Shown: positions 16,675-25,932, counted from the stretch's first letter. The stretch: DNA of 64,000 nucleotides from Mycobacterium terramassiliense (GCF_900157385.1 NZ_LT717701.1:1709772-1773771), one strand, 5' to 3'. Program-made: numbers and translations. The notes: generated by a model not told the origin, from the sequence alone.

Positions 16675-17564
16675 GCCCCGCCGAGCAGACCTTCATCGAA
16701 CATCGAAAACTGTTGTTCGCCATCGCCTATCGGATCCTGGGTTCGGTGGCAGACGCCGAGGACGTGGTTCAGGATGCGTGGCTGAAGTGGTCGGCGGCTG
16801 ATCGGGGCCAGGTCGCCGACCCCAAGGCGTACCTGTCCCGAGTCGTGTCGAACCTGTCGATGGAACGGCTACGCTCGGCCCGGCACAAGCGCGAAACCTA
16901 CGTGGGGCCTTGGCTTCCCGAGCCCATCCTGACGAGCGCCGACTCGGCCGAGGACGTCGCGGCCGCCGAATCGGTGTCGATGGCGATGTTGGTCGTGCTC
17001 GAGACGCTCAGCCCGCTGGAACGCGCGGTGTTCGTCCTCAAGGAGGTTTTCGACTTCAGCTACGCCGAGATAGGTGCGGCCGTCGAGCGTTCGGAGTCGG
17101 CCGTGCGCCAGGCGGGCCACCGCGCCCGCAGTCACGTGCAGGCGCGCCGGCCCCGGTTCGAAGCCGACCGGGGCACGAAACGCGCGGTGACCGAACGTTT
17201 CTTCGCCGCGGCGACCGGCGGCGACATCAACGACCTCATGCAACTGCTCGCCCCCGACGTCACGCTGTGGACCGACGGCGGCGGAAGGGTGCGCCAGGCG
17301 CTGCGCCCCGTCGAGGGCAGCGCCAAGGTGGCCGCATGGCTCGCCGGCGTCACCAAGCGGCCCTACGAAGGCGTCGAGATCGCCGACATGATGGCCGAAG
17401 TCGTCGACATCAACGGTGGCCCCGGCGTCGTGTTCTCAGCCGCGGGCCGCGTCATCGCGACGCTCACCGTCGCCCTGGACGCCGACGGGCGCATCGCCGC
17501 CATCCATAACGTGGCCAACCCGGACAAATTGCATGCCGTCGCCGACGGCATCCGCCGCGGCTGA
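16671..17564 (+). CDS. ECF41-group RNA polymerase sigma factor with SnoaL-like C-terminal domain
   Basis: 297-residue sigma factor. Sigma-2 region about residues 5-75 (AYRILGSVADAEDVVQDAWL), sigma-4 region about 105-155 (LSPLERAVFVLKEVFDFSYA), then a fused SnoaL/NTF2-like domain from about 165. The diagnostic ECF41 motifs are all present: WLPEP at 81-85 in the linker, DGGGR at 202-206 and NPDKL at 283-287. In this group the fused C-terminal domain regulates activity and there is no separate anti-sigma factor; none is encoded nearby. SigJ of M. tuberculosis has a similar architecture. The start overlaps the oxidoreductase stop by 4 bases. Confidence 0.9.
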   Translation: MSPAEQTFIEHRKLLFAIAYRILGSVADAEDVVQDAWLKWSAADRGQVADPKAYLSRVVSNLSMERLRSARHKRETYVGPWLPEPILTSADSAEDVAAAESVSMAMLVVLETLSPLERAVFVLKEVFDFSYAEIGAAVERSESAVRQAGHRARSHVQARRPRFEADRGTKRAVTERFFAAATGGDINDLMQLLAPDVTLWTDGGGRVRQALRPVEGSAKVAAWLAGVTKRPYEGVEIADMMAEVVDINGGPGVVFSAAGRVIATLTVALDADGRIAAIHNVANPDKLHAVADGIRRG

Positions 17565-17580
17565 GTGACGGCGCGGCGGC

Positions 17581-18798
17581 CTAACTCAGCCGCTCGATCA
17601 CCATCGCCATGCCCTGGCCGCCGCCGACGCACATCGTCTCGAGGCCGAGCGTCTTGTCGTGCGTCTGCAGGTTGTTGATCAGCGTGGTGGCGATGCGCGC
17701 GCCGGTCATGCCGAACGGGTGACCCAGGGCGATCGCCCCGCCCGACACGTTCAGCTTGTCCTCGTCCATGCCGAGCTCGCGCGCCGAGCCCAGCACCTGC
17801 ACCGCGAACGCCTCGTTGATCTCGTACAGGTCGATGTCGCCGATCGACATGCCGGCCCGGGCCAGCGCCTTCTTGCACGCCTCGATGGGGCCCAGCCCCA
17901 TGATCTCCGGCGACAGCCCGCTGACACCGGTGGACACGATGCGCGCCAGCGGCGTCAGGCCCAGCTCCTTGGCCTTGGTGTCGCTGGTGATCACCAAGGC
18001 GGCCGCGCCGTCATTGAGGGGACACGCGTTGCCCGCGGTGATGGTGCCGTTGGGCCGGAACACCGGCTTGAGCTCGGAGACCTTCTCGTAGGTGGTGCCC
18101 GCGCGGGGGCCGTCATCGGTGCTGACGGTGGTGCCGTCGGGCAGGGTCACCGGGGTGATCTCCCGCTCGAAGAAGCCGCTCTTGATCGCCTCCTCGGCCC
18201 GGTTCTGGCTGCGCACCCCCCAGCGGTCCTGGTCCTCGCGGCTGATGCCCGTCAGGATGGCGACGTTCTCCGCGGTCTGGCCCATCGCGATGTACACGTC
18301 GGGCAGGTTTCCGTCGGCGCGGGGATCGTGCCATTCGTCGGCGCCCGCGGCCGCCGCCGCCGAACGCTCCTGGGCCTCGTCGAACAGCGGGTTCTTGGTG
18401 TCGGGCCACGAGTCGGAGTTGCCCTTGCCGAAGCGGGAGACGGTCTCCACCCCCGCGGCGATGAACGCGTCGCCCTCGCCCGCCTTGATCGCGTGGAACG
18501 CCATCCGCGTGGTCTGCAGCGACGACGAGCAGTACCGGTTGACGGTGGTGCCGGGCAGGAAGTCATAGCCGAGCTCGACGGCGACGACGCGGGCCATGTT
18601 GAAGCCGGATTCGCCGCCCGGCAGGCCACAGCCGAGGATCAGGTCGTCGATCTGGTGCGGGTTCAGGGCGGGCACCTTGTCGAGCGCGGCCCGCACCATC
18701 TGGGCGGCAAGGTCGTCGGGCCGCATGGACACCAGCGACCCCTTCATGGCGCGGCCGATGGGCGAGCGGGCGGCTGAGACGATGACGGCTTCGGGCAT
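17581..18798 (-). CDS. fadA3: Acetyl-CoA acetyltransferase/beta-ketothiolase FadA3-like
   Basis: 405-residue thiolase catalysing thiolytic cleavage of 3-ketoacyl-CoA (or the reverse condensation) in beta-oxidation. The nucleophilic Cys is in TVNRYCSSSLQTTRMAF (about residue 90), the His in GGAIALGHPFGMTGARI and the second Cys in ETMCVGGGQGMAMVIE at the C-terminus. Full family length. It matches fadA3 (Rv1074c) in position. It converges on the sigma-factor gene 16 bases away. Confidence 0.92.
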   Translation of the reverse strand: MPEAVIVSAARSPIGRAMKGSLVSMRPDDLAAQMVRAALDKVPALNPHQIDDLILGCGLPGGESGFNMARVVAVELGYDFLPGTTVNRYCSSSLQTTRMAFHAIKAGEGDAFIAAGVETVSRFGKGNSDSWPDTKNPLFDEAQERSAAAAAGADEWHDPRADGNLPDVYIAMGQTAENVAILTGISREDQDRWGVRSQNRAEEAIKSGFFEREITPVTLPDGTTVSTDDGPRAGTTYEKVSELKPVFRPNGTITAGNACPLNDGAAALVITSDTKAKELGLTPLARIVSTGVSGLSPEIMGLGPIEACKKALARAGMSIGDIDLYEINEAFAVQVLGSARELGMDEDKLNVSGGAIALGHPFGMTGARIATTLINNLQTHDKTLGLETMCVGGGQGMAMVIERLS

Positions 18799-18870
18799 GG
18801 CTGTTCCTTCCAGCGGATGCGGGCTCGCTTCGTAGGCGGGTGTTGTTCACCCCGACGGGCCAGAACAAAT

Positions 18871-19851
18871 CTAGTCGGTGGTGACGGGAGCCCACGCAGA
18901 CGGGGCGGGCGCCGACCCCGGCGCCGGGCGCCGCCACAGCCGCGACATCGTGCTCAGGCGTGTGTGCGCCGGGCCCAGCACCGGCGCCCCCGCGGGCACC
19001 GGGACGTCGGGCGCCGGGCTCGCGGCCGGTATGCCCAGCGCGTCGCACACCGCGACCAGCAGCGCCTCGGCGGCCAGCGCGTACGCGGTCGGCGACGGGT
19101 GGAACCCGTCGGCGGAGAACATCTGCTCGCGCTGGGTGCGGAAGCGGGGTGCGAGCAGCTGCGCCATGGGAACCGGCACGCCGCCGGCGCCGCGGACGGC
19201 GGCCGTCTGGGCGCGGGCGAGCTGCGTCGTCCGGGCGTGCGCCAGCGACCGGAGCGGTTGCGGGATGGCGCTGACCACGCCCAGGTCCGGGCAGGTGCCG
19301 ACGACGACGACCGCCCCCCGGGAGCGCAGCTTGCGGACGGTCAGGGCCAGCCGCTGGGCCGACTGGCTGATGCCGTTGAGGGCGGTGACGTCGTTGGCCC
19401 CCAGCATCATCACGGCCACGTCCGGCGGCGGTCCTGCCACGAACATCGCGTCGACCTGACCGGCGACGCCCTTCGACGTGGCGCCGACGATGGCCTTGGT
19501 GCTCAGGCGCACCGGGTTGCCGGTCCGTTCGGCCAGCCCGCGCGCGATCAGCACACCCGGCACTTCCTCGGCGCTGGTGCACCCGTACCCGGTGGCGGTG
19601 GAGTCGCCGAAGATCATCAGGTGGACGGCGACGGGCATGCCGCGCTGCCACCGCTGCACGGGCCCGCCGCCGGGGCTGTACACGCCGTCGGCGCGCGGCG
19701 GGATGTCCCAGGCCTTCGGGATGACCGTGCGCGTGTGCGCCGCCTGGCCCACGAGCAGGTTGCGTGCGCCCAGATAGGCCGTACCTGTCGAGGCGAGCGC
19801 GCCCGCTGTGGCCAGGGCGATCGTCGAACGACGTGGCACCCGGATGGTCAC
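18871..19851 (-). CDS. Exported GDSL/SGNH esterase (Rv1075c-like)
   Basis: 326-residue SGNH hydrolase. Block I is MIFGDSTATGYG (Ser nucleophile), block III MMLGANDVTALNG (Asn) and block V SADGFHPSPTAYAL (Asp and His), a complete catalytic set. The N-terminus (VPRRSTIALATAGALASTGT) looks like a signal peptide or anchor, so an exported esterase is likely; M. tuberculosis Rv1075c is described as a cell-envelope GDSL esterase. The C-terminus is Pro/Ala-rich and probably disordered. It lies upstream of fadA3 on the same strand, 72 bases away. Confidence 0.87.
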   Translation of the reverse strand: MTIRVPRRSTIALATAGALASTGTAYLGARNLLVGQAAHTRTVIPKAWDIPPRADGVYSPGGGPVQRWQRGMPVAVHLMIFGDSTATGYGCTSAEEVPGVLIARGLAERTGNPVRLSTKAIVGATSKGVAGQVDAMFVAGPPPDVAVMMLGANDVTALNGISQSAQRLALTVRKLRSRGAVVVVGTCPDLGVVSAIPQPLRSLAHARTTQLARAQTAAVRGAGGVPVPMAQLLAPRFRTQREQMFSADGFHPSPTAYALAAEALLVAVCDALGIPAASPAPDVPVPAGAPVLGPAHTRLSTMSRLWRRPAPGSAPAPSAWAPVTTD

Positions 19852-20082
19852 GAAATCAGTTTAGATCCGCTCCGGGGTTTGCGCGGCCGGGTTGTCAACA
19901 ATGCGGTCACGGTGTGAATCAAATGTGGTATCAAAACAGATTCTTCAAACGTTCTACTCAGTAACGCCTGTCAAGCTACTTTTTAGGGGTTGGCTGAACG
20001 CCCTGGGAGTCGGGCTGAACCGGACGCTTAGCTGCCTCGTCACATGCTGTATCGCACTACAACGGCGTAGGAAGTGTTGAGC

Positions 20083-21150
20083 ATGACCGCACCCAGCAAG
20101 GTATCCGGCTCACCCCGGAATACCGTTCGGCCACACGAGGTCCTCAAGCGACGTAGAGTTGAGGCACGCAGATTTGCAATCAGCGACGGCGCACCGGTCG
20201 AGGTACTCGAGTCAGGGCCCAGCGTTGCTGCACGGGTAGCTAACCTCGCCTCACGCCTGACGATCCGGCCGGTTCTGGCCGTCGGCAGCCACGCCCCCAA
20301 CTGGCCCTGGCCGTGGGGCCTCATCGACGTCGCCGCCCGCGTCCTGCTCCCGGTGTCCGCCACCGTCCGCGAGACCGTGAACTTGCCCAATGCCTCGGCG
20401 CAGCTGGTGCGCGCGCCCGGGGTGCTGCCCGCCGACGGCACCCGCCGGGTCGTCGTGTATCTGCACGGCGGGGCGTTCCTGACTTGTGGAGCAAACTCCC
20501 ACGGCCGGCTCGTCGAAGCGCTGTCGGAGTTTGCTGACACGCCCGTGCTGGTGGTCAACTACCGCCTGTTGCCCAAGCATTCGGTCGGGATGGCGCTGTC
20601 CGACTGCCACGACGCCTACCGCTGGCTGCGCGAGCGCGGCTACCAACCGGACCAGATCGTGCTGGCCGGCGACTCCGCGGGCGGGTACCTCGCGCTGGCG
20701 CTGGCGCAACGCCTGCAGGAGGAGGGCGAGGAGCCGGCGGCGCTGGTGGCGATCTCGCCACTGCTGCAGTTAGCAAAGGAATGCAAGCAGGCCCATCCCA
20801 ACATCAAGAGCGACGCGATGTTCCCCGCTAACGCGTTTGACGCGCTGGTCGAGTTGGTTGCTAGCGCCGCCCAGAAGAACATCGTGGACGGCAAACCCGA
20901 AGAGGTTTACGAGCCCCTGGAACACATCAAGCCCGGCCTGCCCCGGACCCTGATCCACGTTTCCGGATCCGAGGTCTTGCTGCACGACGCGCGGCTGGCG
21001 GCATCCCGGCTGGCGGCGGTCGGCGTGCCGGCCGAGGTGCGGGTGTGGCCCGGCCAGGTCCACGACTTCCAGCTGGCCGCGCCGCTGGTGCCCGAGGCGA
21101 TCCGGTCGCTGCGCCAGATCGGCGACTACATCCGCGAGGCCACCGGCTAG
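20083..21150 (+). CDS. lipU: Esterase/lipase LipU-like (hormone-sensitive lipase family)
   Basis: 355-residue alpha/beta-hydrolase of the HSL family. VVYLHGGAFLTCG carries the oxyanion HGG motif, VLAGDSAGGYLALALA the Ser nucleophile (about residue 202), SGSEVLLHDARL the likely Asp region and GQVHDFQLAAPL the His. Expected to cleave short or medium acyl esters. The start at ATG 20083 follows AGGAAG at 8 bases; a GTG at 20074 is in frame. It precedes cbs as lipU does in H37Rv, though I recall the H37Rv protein as shorter (about 297 residues). The 231-bp upstream gap is AT-rich and shared with the divergent GDSL esterase. Confidence 0.85.
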   Translation: MTAPSKVSGSPRNTVRPHEVLKRRRVEARRFAISDGAPVEVLESGPSVAARVANLASRLTIRPVLAVGSHAPNWPWPWGLIDVAARVLLPVSATVRETVNLPNASAQLVRAPGVLPADGTRRVVVYLHGGAFLTCGANSHGRLVEALSEFADTPVLVVNYRLLPKHSVGMALSDCHDAYRWLRERGYQPDQIVLAGDSAGGYLALALAQRLQEEGEEPAALVAISPLLQLAKECKQAHPNIKSDAMFPANAFDALVELVASAAQKNIVDGKPEEVYEPLEHIKPGLPRTLIHVSGSEVLLHDARLAASRLAAVGVPAEVRVWPGQVHDFQLAAPLVPEAIRSLRQIGDYIREATG

Positions 21151-21190
21151 CGGTTGTGCGCCGCCCGAACCCGCCTGACACGATGAACGC

Positions 21191-22597
21191 ATGCGGATCG
21201 CGCAGCACATCAGTGACCTCATCGGTGGGACGCCGCTGGTTCGGCTGAACTCGGTCGTCCCCGACGGCGCCGGCACGGTGGCGGCCAAGGTCGAATACCT
21301 CAACCCCGGCGGCAGCTCCAAGGACCGGATCGCGGTCAAGATGATCGACGCCGCCGAGGCCAGCGGGCAGCTCAAGCCCGGGGGCACGATCGTCGAGCCC
21401 ACGTCGGGCAACACCGGCGTGGGCCTCGCGCTGGTCGCCCAGCACCGGGGGTACAAGTGCGTGTTCGTCTGCCCGGACAAGGTCAGCGAGGACAAGCGCA
21501 ACGTGCTGCTCGCCTACGGCGCGGAGGTGGTGGTGTGCCCGACGGCCGTGCCGCCCGACCACCCGGACAGCTACTACAGCGTCTCCGACCGTCTCGTCAC
21601 CGAAATCGACGGCGCCTGGAAGCCCGACCAGTACGCCAACCCCGAAGGCCCGGCCAGCCACCACGCCACCACCGGCCCGGAGATCTGGGCCGACACCGAC
21701 GGCAAGGTCACCCATTTCGTCGCCGGCATCGGGACCGGCGGCACGATCACCGGCGCGGGCCGCTACCTCAAGGAGGTGTCCGGTGGCCGGGTCCGCGTCA
21801 TCGGCGCCGACCCCGAAGGCTCGGTGTATTCGGGCGGCAGCGGCCGGCCGTACCTGGTCGAGGGCGTCGGCGAGGACTTCTGGCCGGCGGCGTACGACCC
21901 CACGGTGCCCGACGAGATCATCGCGGTGTCGGACTCCGACTCCTTCGACATGACGCGGCGGCTGGCCCGCGAGGAGGCGATGCTGGTCGGCGGGTCGTGC
22001 GGGATGGCGGTCGTCGCCGCGATCCGCGTCGCGGAGGAAGCCGGGCCCGACGCGCTGGTCGTGGTGCTGTTGCCCGACGGCGGGCGCGGATACATGTCCA
22101 AGATCTTCAACGACGCCTGGATGTCGTCGTACGGGTTCCTGCGGGCCCGCCTCGACGGTTCGACGGAGGAGTTCAGCGTGGGCGACGTGCTGCGCCGCAA
22201 ATCGGGCGCGCTGCCCGACCTGGTGCACACCCATCCGTCGGAGACGGTGCGCGACGCCATCGGCATCCTGCGGGAGTACGGGGTGTCCCAGATGCCGGTG
22301 GTGGGCGCGGAGCCGCCCGTGATGGCCGGCGAGGTGGCCGGCAGCGTGTCCGAACGCGAGCTACTGTCGGCCGTCTTCGAGGGCCGGGCGAAGCTGGCCG
22401 ACGCCGTCTCTCAGCACATGAGCCCGCCGCTGCCGATGATCGGCGCCGGCGAGTTGGTCAGCGCGGCCGGCAAGGCGTTGCGGGACTGGGACGCCCTGAT
22501 GGTGGTGGAGGAAGGCAAACCGGTCGGCGTGATCACCCGCTACGACTTGTTGGGATTCCTGTCGGAGCCGCCCCGCGGGACGTCGGGCCGGCGTTAG
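21191..22597 (+). CDS. cbs: Cystathionine beta-synthase
   Basis: 468-residue PLP enzyme joining homocysteine and serine into cystathionine. The N-terminal fold-type-II domain has the PLP Lys in GGSSKDRIAVKMI (about residue 44), the phosphate/substrate loop in PTSGNTGVGLA, and GIGTGGTITGAGRYL. Two C-terminal CBS domains follow (from about residue 340, for example HPSETVRDAIGILREYGVSQ). No haem-binding N-terminal extension is present. It is followed by pra and metB on the same strand, the same order as Rv1077-Rv1079, so both transsulfuration steps are encoded here. Confidence 0.93.
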   Translation: MRIAQHISDLIGGTPLVRLNSVVPDGAGTVAAKVEYLNPGGSSKDRIAVKMIDAAEASGQLKPGGTIVEPTSGNTGVGLALVAQHRGYKCVFVCPDKVSEDKRNVLLAYGAEVVVCPTAVPPDHPDSYYSVSDRLVTEIDGAWKPDQYANPEGPASHHATTGPEIWADTDGKVTHFVAGIGTGGTITGAGRYLKEVSGGRVRVIGADPEGSVYSGGSGRPYLVEGVGEDFWPAAYDPTVPDEIIAVSDSDSFDMTRRLAREEAMLVGGSCGMAVVAAIRVAEEAGPDALVVVLLPDGGRGYMSKIFNDAWMSSYGFLRARLDGSTEEFSVGDVLRRKSGALPDLVHTHPSETVRDAIGILREYGVSQMPVVGAEPPVMAGEVAGSVSERELLSAVFEGRAKLADAVSQHMSPPLPMIGAGELVSAAGKALRDWDALMVVEEGKPVGVITRYDLLGFLSEPPRGTSGRR

Positions 22598-22705
22598 CGG
22601 AGCGCCGGGTGTCCGTGGCGCAATTCTCGCTTAATCCGCTTCGCGGACCCGGCCCTCAGGTACTGTAATGCGGCCTGGTTCAGCTAACTCAGTGGAGGGT
22701 TGTCC

Positions 22706-23395
22706 ATGACCGATCAACCGTCGTCCGGCGAGCCTTATCAGCCACCCCCTGGGCCCGGCGGCCCGGCGTCTCCGCCACCGCCCCCCGGCGGGGGGTCCTA
22801 CCGCGGCCCGGCGTCTCCGCCACCGCCCCCCGGCGGGGGGTCCTACCCGCCCCCGCCCCCGTCGTCGGGCGGCTATGCGCCGCCACCGCCCGGGCCGGCC
22901 ATCCGCGCCCTGCCGCCGGAGTCCTACACGCCGTGGGTGACCCGGGTGCTGGCGTTCCTGATCGACAACATCCCGGCCGGCGTCCTGGTGGGTATCGGTG
23001 TGCTCATCCAGGCCCTCACGACGCAACAGTCGTGCGTCAGCGACATCAACCAGTACAGCGTCAACCAGTACTGCGTGAGCCAGCCCAGCGGCATCGGCAT
23101 GCTCCTGTATTGGCTGACCGTCCTGCTGGCGCTGGCGTACCTGGTCTGGAACTACGGCTACCGCCAGGGCACCACCGGCTCGAGCATCGGCAAGTCCGTG
23201 ATGAAGTTCAAGGTGGTCAGCGAGGTCACCGGCCAGCCGATCGGCTTCGGGATGTCCGTCGTGCGCCAGCTCGCGCACTTCGTCGACCAGGTCATCTGCT
23301 ACATCGGTTACCTGTTTCCGCTCTGGGACGCCAAGCGGCAAACGTTGGCGGACAAGATCATGACGACGGTGTGCCTGCCGATCGAACAAGCCTGA
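22706..23395 (+). CDS. pra: Proline-rich antigen with RDD-type membrane domain
   Basis: 229-residue protein: Pro/Gly-rich N-terminus (about 70 residues), then an RDD-family membrane domain with three hydrophobic helices (VLAFLIDNIPAGVLVGIGVL, GMLLYWLTVLLALAYLVW, and a C-terminal segment near FVDQVICYIGYLFPLW) and the conserved GSSIGKSVMKFKVV block. It corresponds to the 36-kDa proline-rich antigen Pra (Rv1078). GGAGGG lies 6 bases before the ATG at 22706. The Pro-rich part contains an exact 14-residue tandem duplication. Function unknown; RDD proteins are proposed transporters or antiporters. Confidence 0.87.
   Translation: MTDQPSSGEPYQPPPGPGGPASPPPPPGGGSYRGPASPPPPPGGGSYPPPPPSSGGYAPPPPGPAIRALPPESYTPWVTRVLAFLIDNIPAGVLVGIGVLIQALTTQQSCVSDINQYSVNQYCVSQPSGIGMLLYWLTVLLALAYLVWNYGYRQGTTGSSIGKSVMKFKVVSEVTGQPIGFGMSVVRQLAHFVDQVICYIGYLFPLWDAKRQTLADKIMTTVCLPIEQA
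22760..22846 (+). repeat. 42-bp direct repeat within pra
   Basis: Two identical 42-base copies (22760-22801 and 22805-22846) separated by 3 bases, so the period is 45. Each encodes GPASPPPPPGGGSY. Perfect identity suggests a recent duplication and a site where repeat number could vary between strains. Confidence 0.9.
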
Positions 23396-23440
23396 TCGGG
23401 GGCGGCATTCGGTCGGCATGGGGCCGCCGGAGGGTGGCAC

Positions 23441-23446
23441 TAGGCT
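23441..23446 (+). promoter_or_regulatory. Candidate -10 element before metB
   Basis: TAGGCT (TANNNT) ends 8 bases before the ATG at 23455; there is no Shine-Dalgarno, so a leaderless or near-leaderless metB transcript independent of pra is plausible. Confidence 0.4.
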
Positions 23447-23454
23447 GATCCTCG

Positions 23455-24621
23455 ATGAGCGAGGACCGTAGCCGGCACCACCGGTTCCAAGGGCTGGCCA
23501 CCAAAGCCATTCACGCCGGTTATCGGCCGGATCCGGCGACCGGGGCGGTGAACGCCCCGATCTACGCGAGCAGCACGTTCGCCCAAGACGGTGTCGGCGG
23601 CCTGCGCGGCGGCTTCGAGTACGCGCGCACCGGCAACCCGACGCGCGCGGCGCTGGAGGCCTCGCTGGCCGCGGTCGAAGAGGGCGCCTTCGGGCGGGCG
23701 TTCAGTTCCGGGATGGCCGCCACCGACTGCGCGCTGCGGGCGATGCTGCGGCCCGGCGACCACGTCGTCATCCCCAACGACGCGTACGGCGGCACGTTCC
23801 GGCTGATCGACAAGGTCTTCACCATGTGGAACGTCAAGTACACGCCGGTGGCGCTGTCCGACCTGGACGCCGTCCGCGCCGCGATCACCCCGCAGACCCG
23901 GCTGGTCTGGGTGGAGACGCCGACCAATCCGCTGCTGACCATCGCCGACATCTCGGCCATCTCCGACATCGGCAAGCAGAGCTCCGCGAAGGTGTTGGTG
24001 GACAACACTTTCGCGTCGCCCGCGCTGCAGCAGCCGCTGACGCTGGGCGCCGACGTCGTGCTGCACTCGACCACCAAATACATCGGCGGCCATTCCGACG
24101 TCGTGGGCGGCGCGCTGATCACCAACGACCAGAACTTGGACGACGCCTTCGCGTTCCTGCAGAACGGGGCCGGCGCGGTGCCCGGTCCGTTCGACGCCTA
24201 CCTGACGATGCGCGGCCTGAAGACGCTGGTGCTGCGGATGCAGCGGCACAGCGAAAACGCCTCGGCCGTAGCGGGATTCCTCGCCGAACACCCTTCGGTG
24301 AGCGCCGTGCTGTACCCGGGCCTGCCCGGCCACCCCGGGCACGAGGTCGCGGCGCGGCAGATGCGCGGCTTCGGCGGCATGGTTTCGGTGCGGATGCGGG
24401 GCGGCCGGCGAGCCGCCGAGGACCTGTGTGCCCGCACCGAGGTGTTCATCCTGGCCGAATCCCTGGGCGGGGTGGAGTCGCTGATCGAGCTGCCCAGCGC
24501 CATGACGCACGCGTCGACGGCCGGCTCGCAGCTGGAGGTGCCGGACGACCTGGTGCGGCTTTCCGTGGGCATCGAGGATGTCGCCGACCTGCTCGCCGAC
24601 CTGGAACAGGCGCTGGCCTGA
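23455..24621 (+). CDS. metB: Cystathionine gamma-synthase
   Basis: 388-residue Cys/Met-metabolism PLP enzyme, joining an activated homoserine ester and cysteine into cystathionine. The PLP Lys is in HSTTKYIGGHSDVVGGAL (about residue 208). Other motifs are EYARTGNPTRAALE, SSGMAATDCALRAML and WVETPTNPLLTIADI. Sequence alone does not fully separate gamma-synthase from gamma-lyase activity. Its position two genes after cbs and the match to Rv1079 support metB. Confidence 0.9.
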   Translation: MSEDRSRHHRFQGLATKAIHAGYRPDPATGAVNAPIYASSTFAQDGVGGLRGGFEYARTGNPTRAALEASLAAVEEGAFGRAFSSGMAATDCALRAMLRPGDHVVIPNDAYGGTFRLIDKVFTMWNVKYTPVALSDLDAVRAAITPQTRLVWVETPTNPLLTIADISAISDIGKQSSAKVLVDNTFASPALQQPLTLGADVVLHSTTKYIGGHSDVVGGALITNDQNLDDAFAFLQNGAGAVPGPFDAYLTMRGLKTLVLRMQRHSENASAVAGFLAEHPSVSAVLYPGLPGHPGHEVAARQMRGFGGMVSVRMRGGRRAAEDLCARTEVFILAESLGGVESLIELPSAMTHASTAGSQLEVPDDLVRLSVGIEDVADLLADLEQALA

Positions 24622-24660
24622 TACGGCTCGCAAGCGGGAGGTGCCCCGCCTCACGCCAAC

Positions 24661-25155
24661 TCAGGAGTGGTACGGCTCCGCGCTGACCAGCGTGACCTCG
24701 ACGGTGTTGCCGTTGGGCACGGTGTAGCTGCGGGTCTCGCCCACCTTGGCGTCGATCAGGGCGCCGCCCAGCGGTGAGTTCGGCGAGTAGACCTCGAGCT
24801 TGCCCTCGTTGACGCCCTCCTGGCGGGTGGCGATCAGAAACGTCTCGCTGTCGGACTTGTCGCCGTTGTAGTAGACCTTGACCACCGAGCCGGGCAGCGC
24901 GACGCCGGACTGCTTGGGCGCTTCGCCGACCTTGGCGTTGTTGAGCAGGTCCTGCAGCTGGCGGATGCGGGCCTCCTGCTGGCCCTGCTCTTCGCGGGCG
25001 GCGTGATAGCCGCCGTTCTCCCGGAGGTCACCCTCCTCGCGGCGGTCGTTGATTTCCGCGGCGATAATCGGACGATTCGCGATCAACTGGTCGAGCTCGG
25101 CCTTCAGTCGGTCATGTGATTCCTGAGTCAGCCAGGTCACCTGAGTATCCGTCAT
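24661..25155 (-). CDS. greA: Transcription elongation factor GreA
   Basis: 164-residue Gre factor that stimulates RNA cleavage in backtracked RNA polymerase. The N-terminal coiled-coil begins TQVTWLTQESHDRLKAELDQ and carries the acidic tip in REEGDLRENGGYHAAREEQG. The C-terminal FKBP-like domain ends in DAKVGETRSYTVPNGNTVEV. The start is set at ATG 25155 with GAGGAG upstream; the frame stays open to 25311 but that extension is not Gre-like. The length equals that recalled for Rv1080c. Confidence 0.94.
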   Translation of the reverse strand: MTDTQVTWLTQESHDRLKAELDQLIANRPIIAAEINDRREEGDLRENGGYHAAREEQGQQEARIRQLQDLLNNAKVGEAPKQSGVALPGSVVKVYYNGDKSDSETFLIATRQEGVNEGKLEVYSPNSPLGGALIDAKVGETRSYTVPNGNTVEVTLVSAEPYHS

Positions 25156-25354
25156 CTTGTCGTGCTCCTCGTATCTGTATGTTCCGCGTAACCGCGTAAG
25201 CCTGTGAACCCCGCTGCTTGGGGCTACCGCCGCTCCGTTCTCACGGCCATTAATGCAGCAATACACGGTCCCAGCAGGAACCGTGCATTCACCCATGTTA
25301 CCACCGCGCAAACAGTTGATGACTCGATATTCACCGTTCGCGTTTGTCGTGCGG

Positions 25355-25789
25355 TCAGGAGGCTCGCAGGTAGCCGGGCACGTCGGTGCCGCAGCCGTAG
25401 ATGTCGGCCATCACCGGCGGCTGGGAGGATTTCACCGTGGTGGTCACCTGCACCGTGGCCGCCTCGGAGGGCGGGACCAGCACCTCCCGCCGGCCCGTCT
25501 CACTGCCGTCTTTGGCCTTGACCCGCACGATGCAGTCTACCGGGCGCGACGGGTCGGATCTCGTCACGCTGATCGTTACCGACGCGGTCTCGTTGTCGAC
25601 CACCTGGTAGCCGGCCAGCGTGCCCGCGACGTCGCCGGTGCCGAGCCGCTGATAGCCGACGACCGCGACGGCGACGCCGGCCGCGACCACCAGCACGGCC
25701 AGCCCGATGACCACGCGACGGCGGGAGACGCGCGACAGCCGCGACCGGCCGTAGCGGGTCTCGGGGCGCGGAAGGGGAGTTTCGGTCAT
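25355..25789 (-). CDS. DUF4307-type membrane protein (Rv1081c-like)
   Basis: 144 residues from the ATG at 25789 (an in-frame ATG at 25825 would add 12). Basic N-terminus, one transmembrane helix (VVIGLAVLVVAAGVAVAVVG, about residues 27-46), then an external beta-rich domain with two Cys (VDCIVRVKAKDG and DIYGCGTDVPG) that could form a disulfide. Actinobacterial family of unknown function. It lies between greA and the divergent mca, as in H37Rv. Confidence 0.82.
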   Translation of the reverse strand: MTETPLPRPETRYGRSRLSRVSRRRVVIGLAVLVVAAGVAVAVVGYQRLGTGDVAGTLAGYQVVDNETASVTISVTRSDPSRPVDCIVRVKAKDGSETGRREVLVPPSEAATVQVTTTVKSSQPPVMADIYGCGTDVPGYLRAS

Positions 25790-25932
25790 GCCTGGGTATG
25801 CCTGGGTGAGTGGGCTGCCGGACACCGGCCGACAGGATGCAACGATCGGAACTGGAATTATAAGGTCGCTTCTAGCTCTTGTAGCCCTTCAGGGGCGACC
25901 AGCGAATCGACTCGGAGAACTTTAGGGGGCAC

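Noticed and set aside
24661..25311. 216-residue version of GreA starting at 25311
   Set aside because: The extra 52 residues are not Gre-like; ATG 25155 has GAGGAG upstream and the family's normal length.
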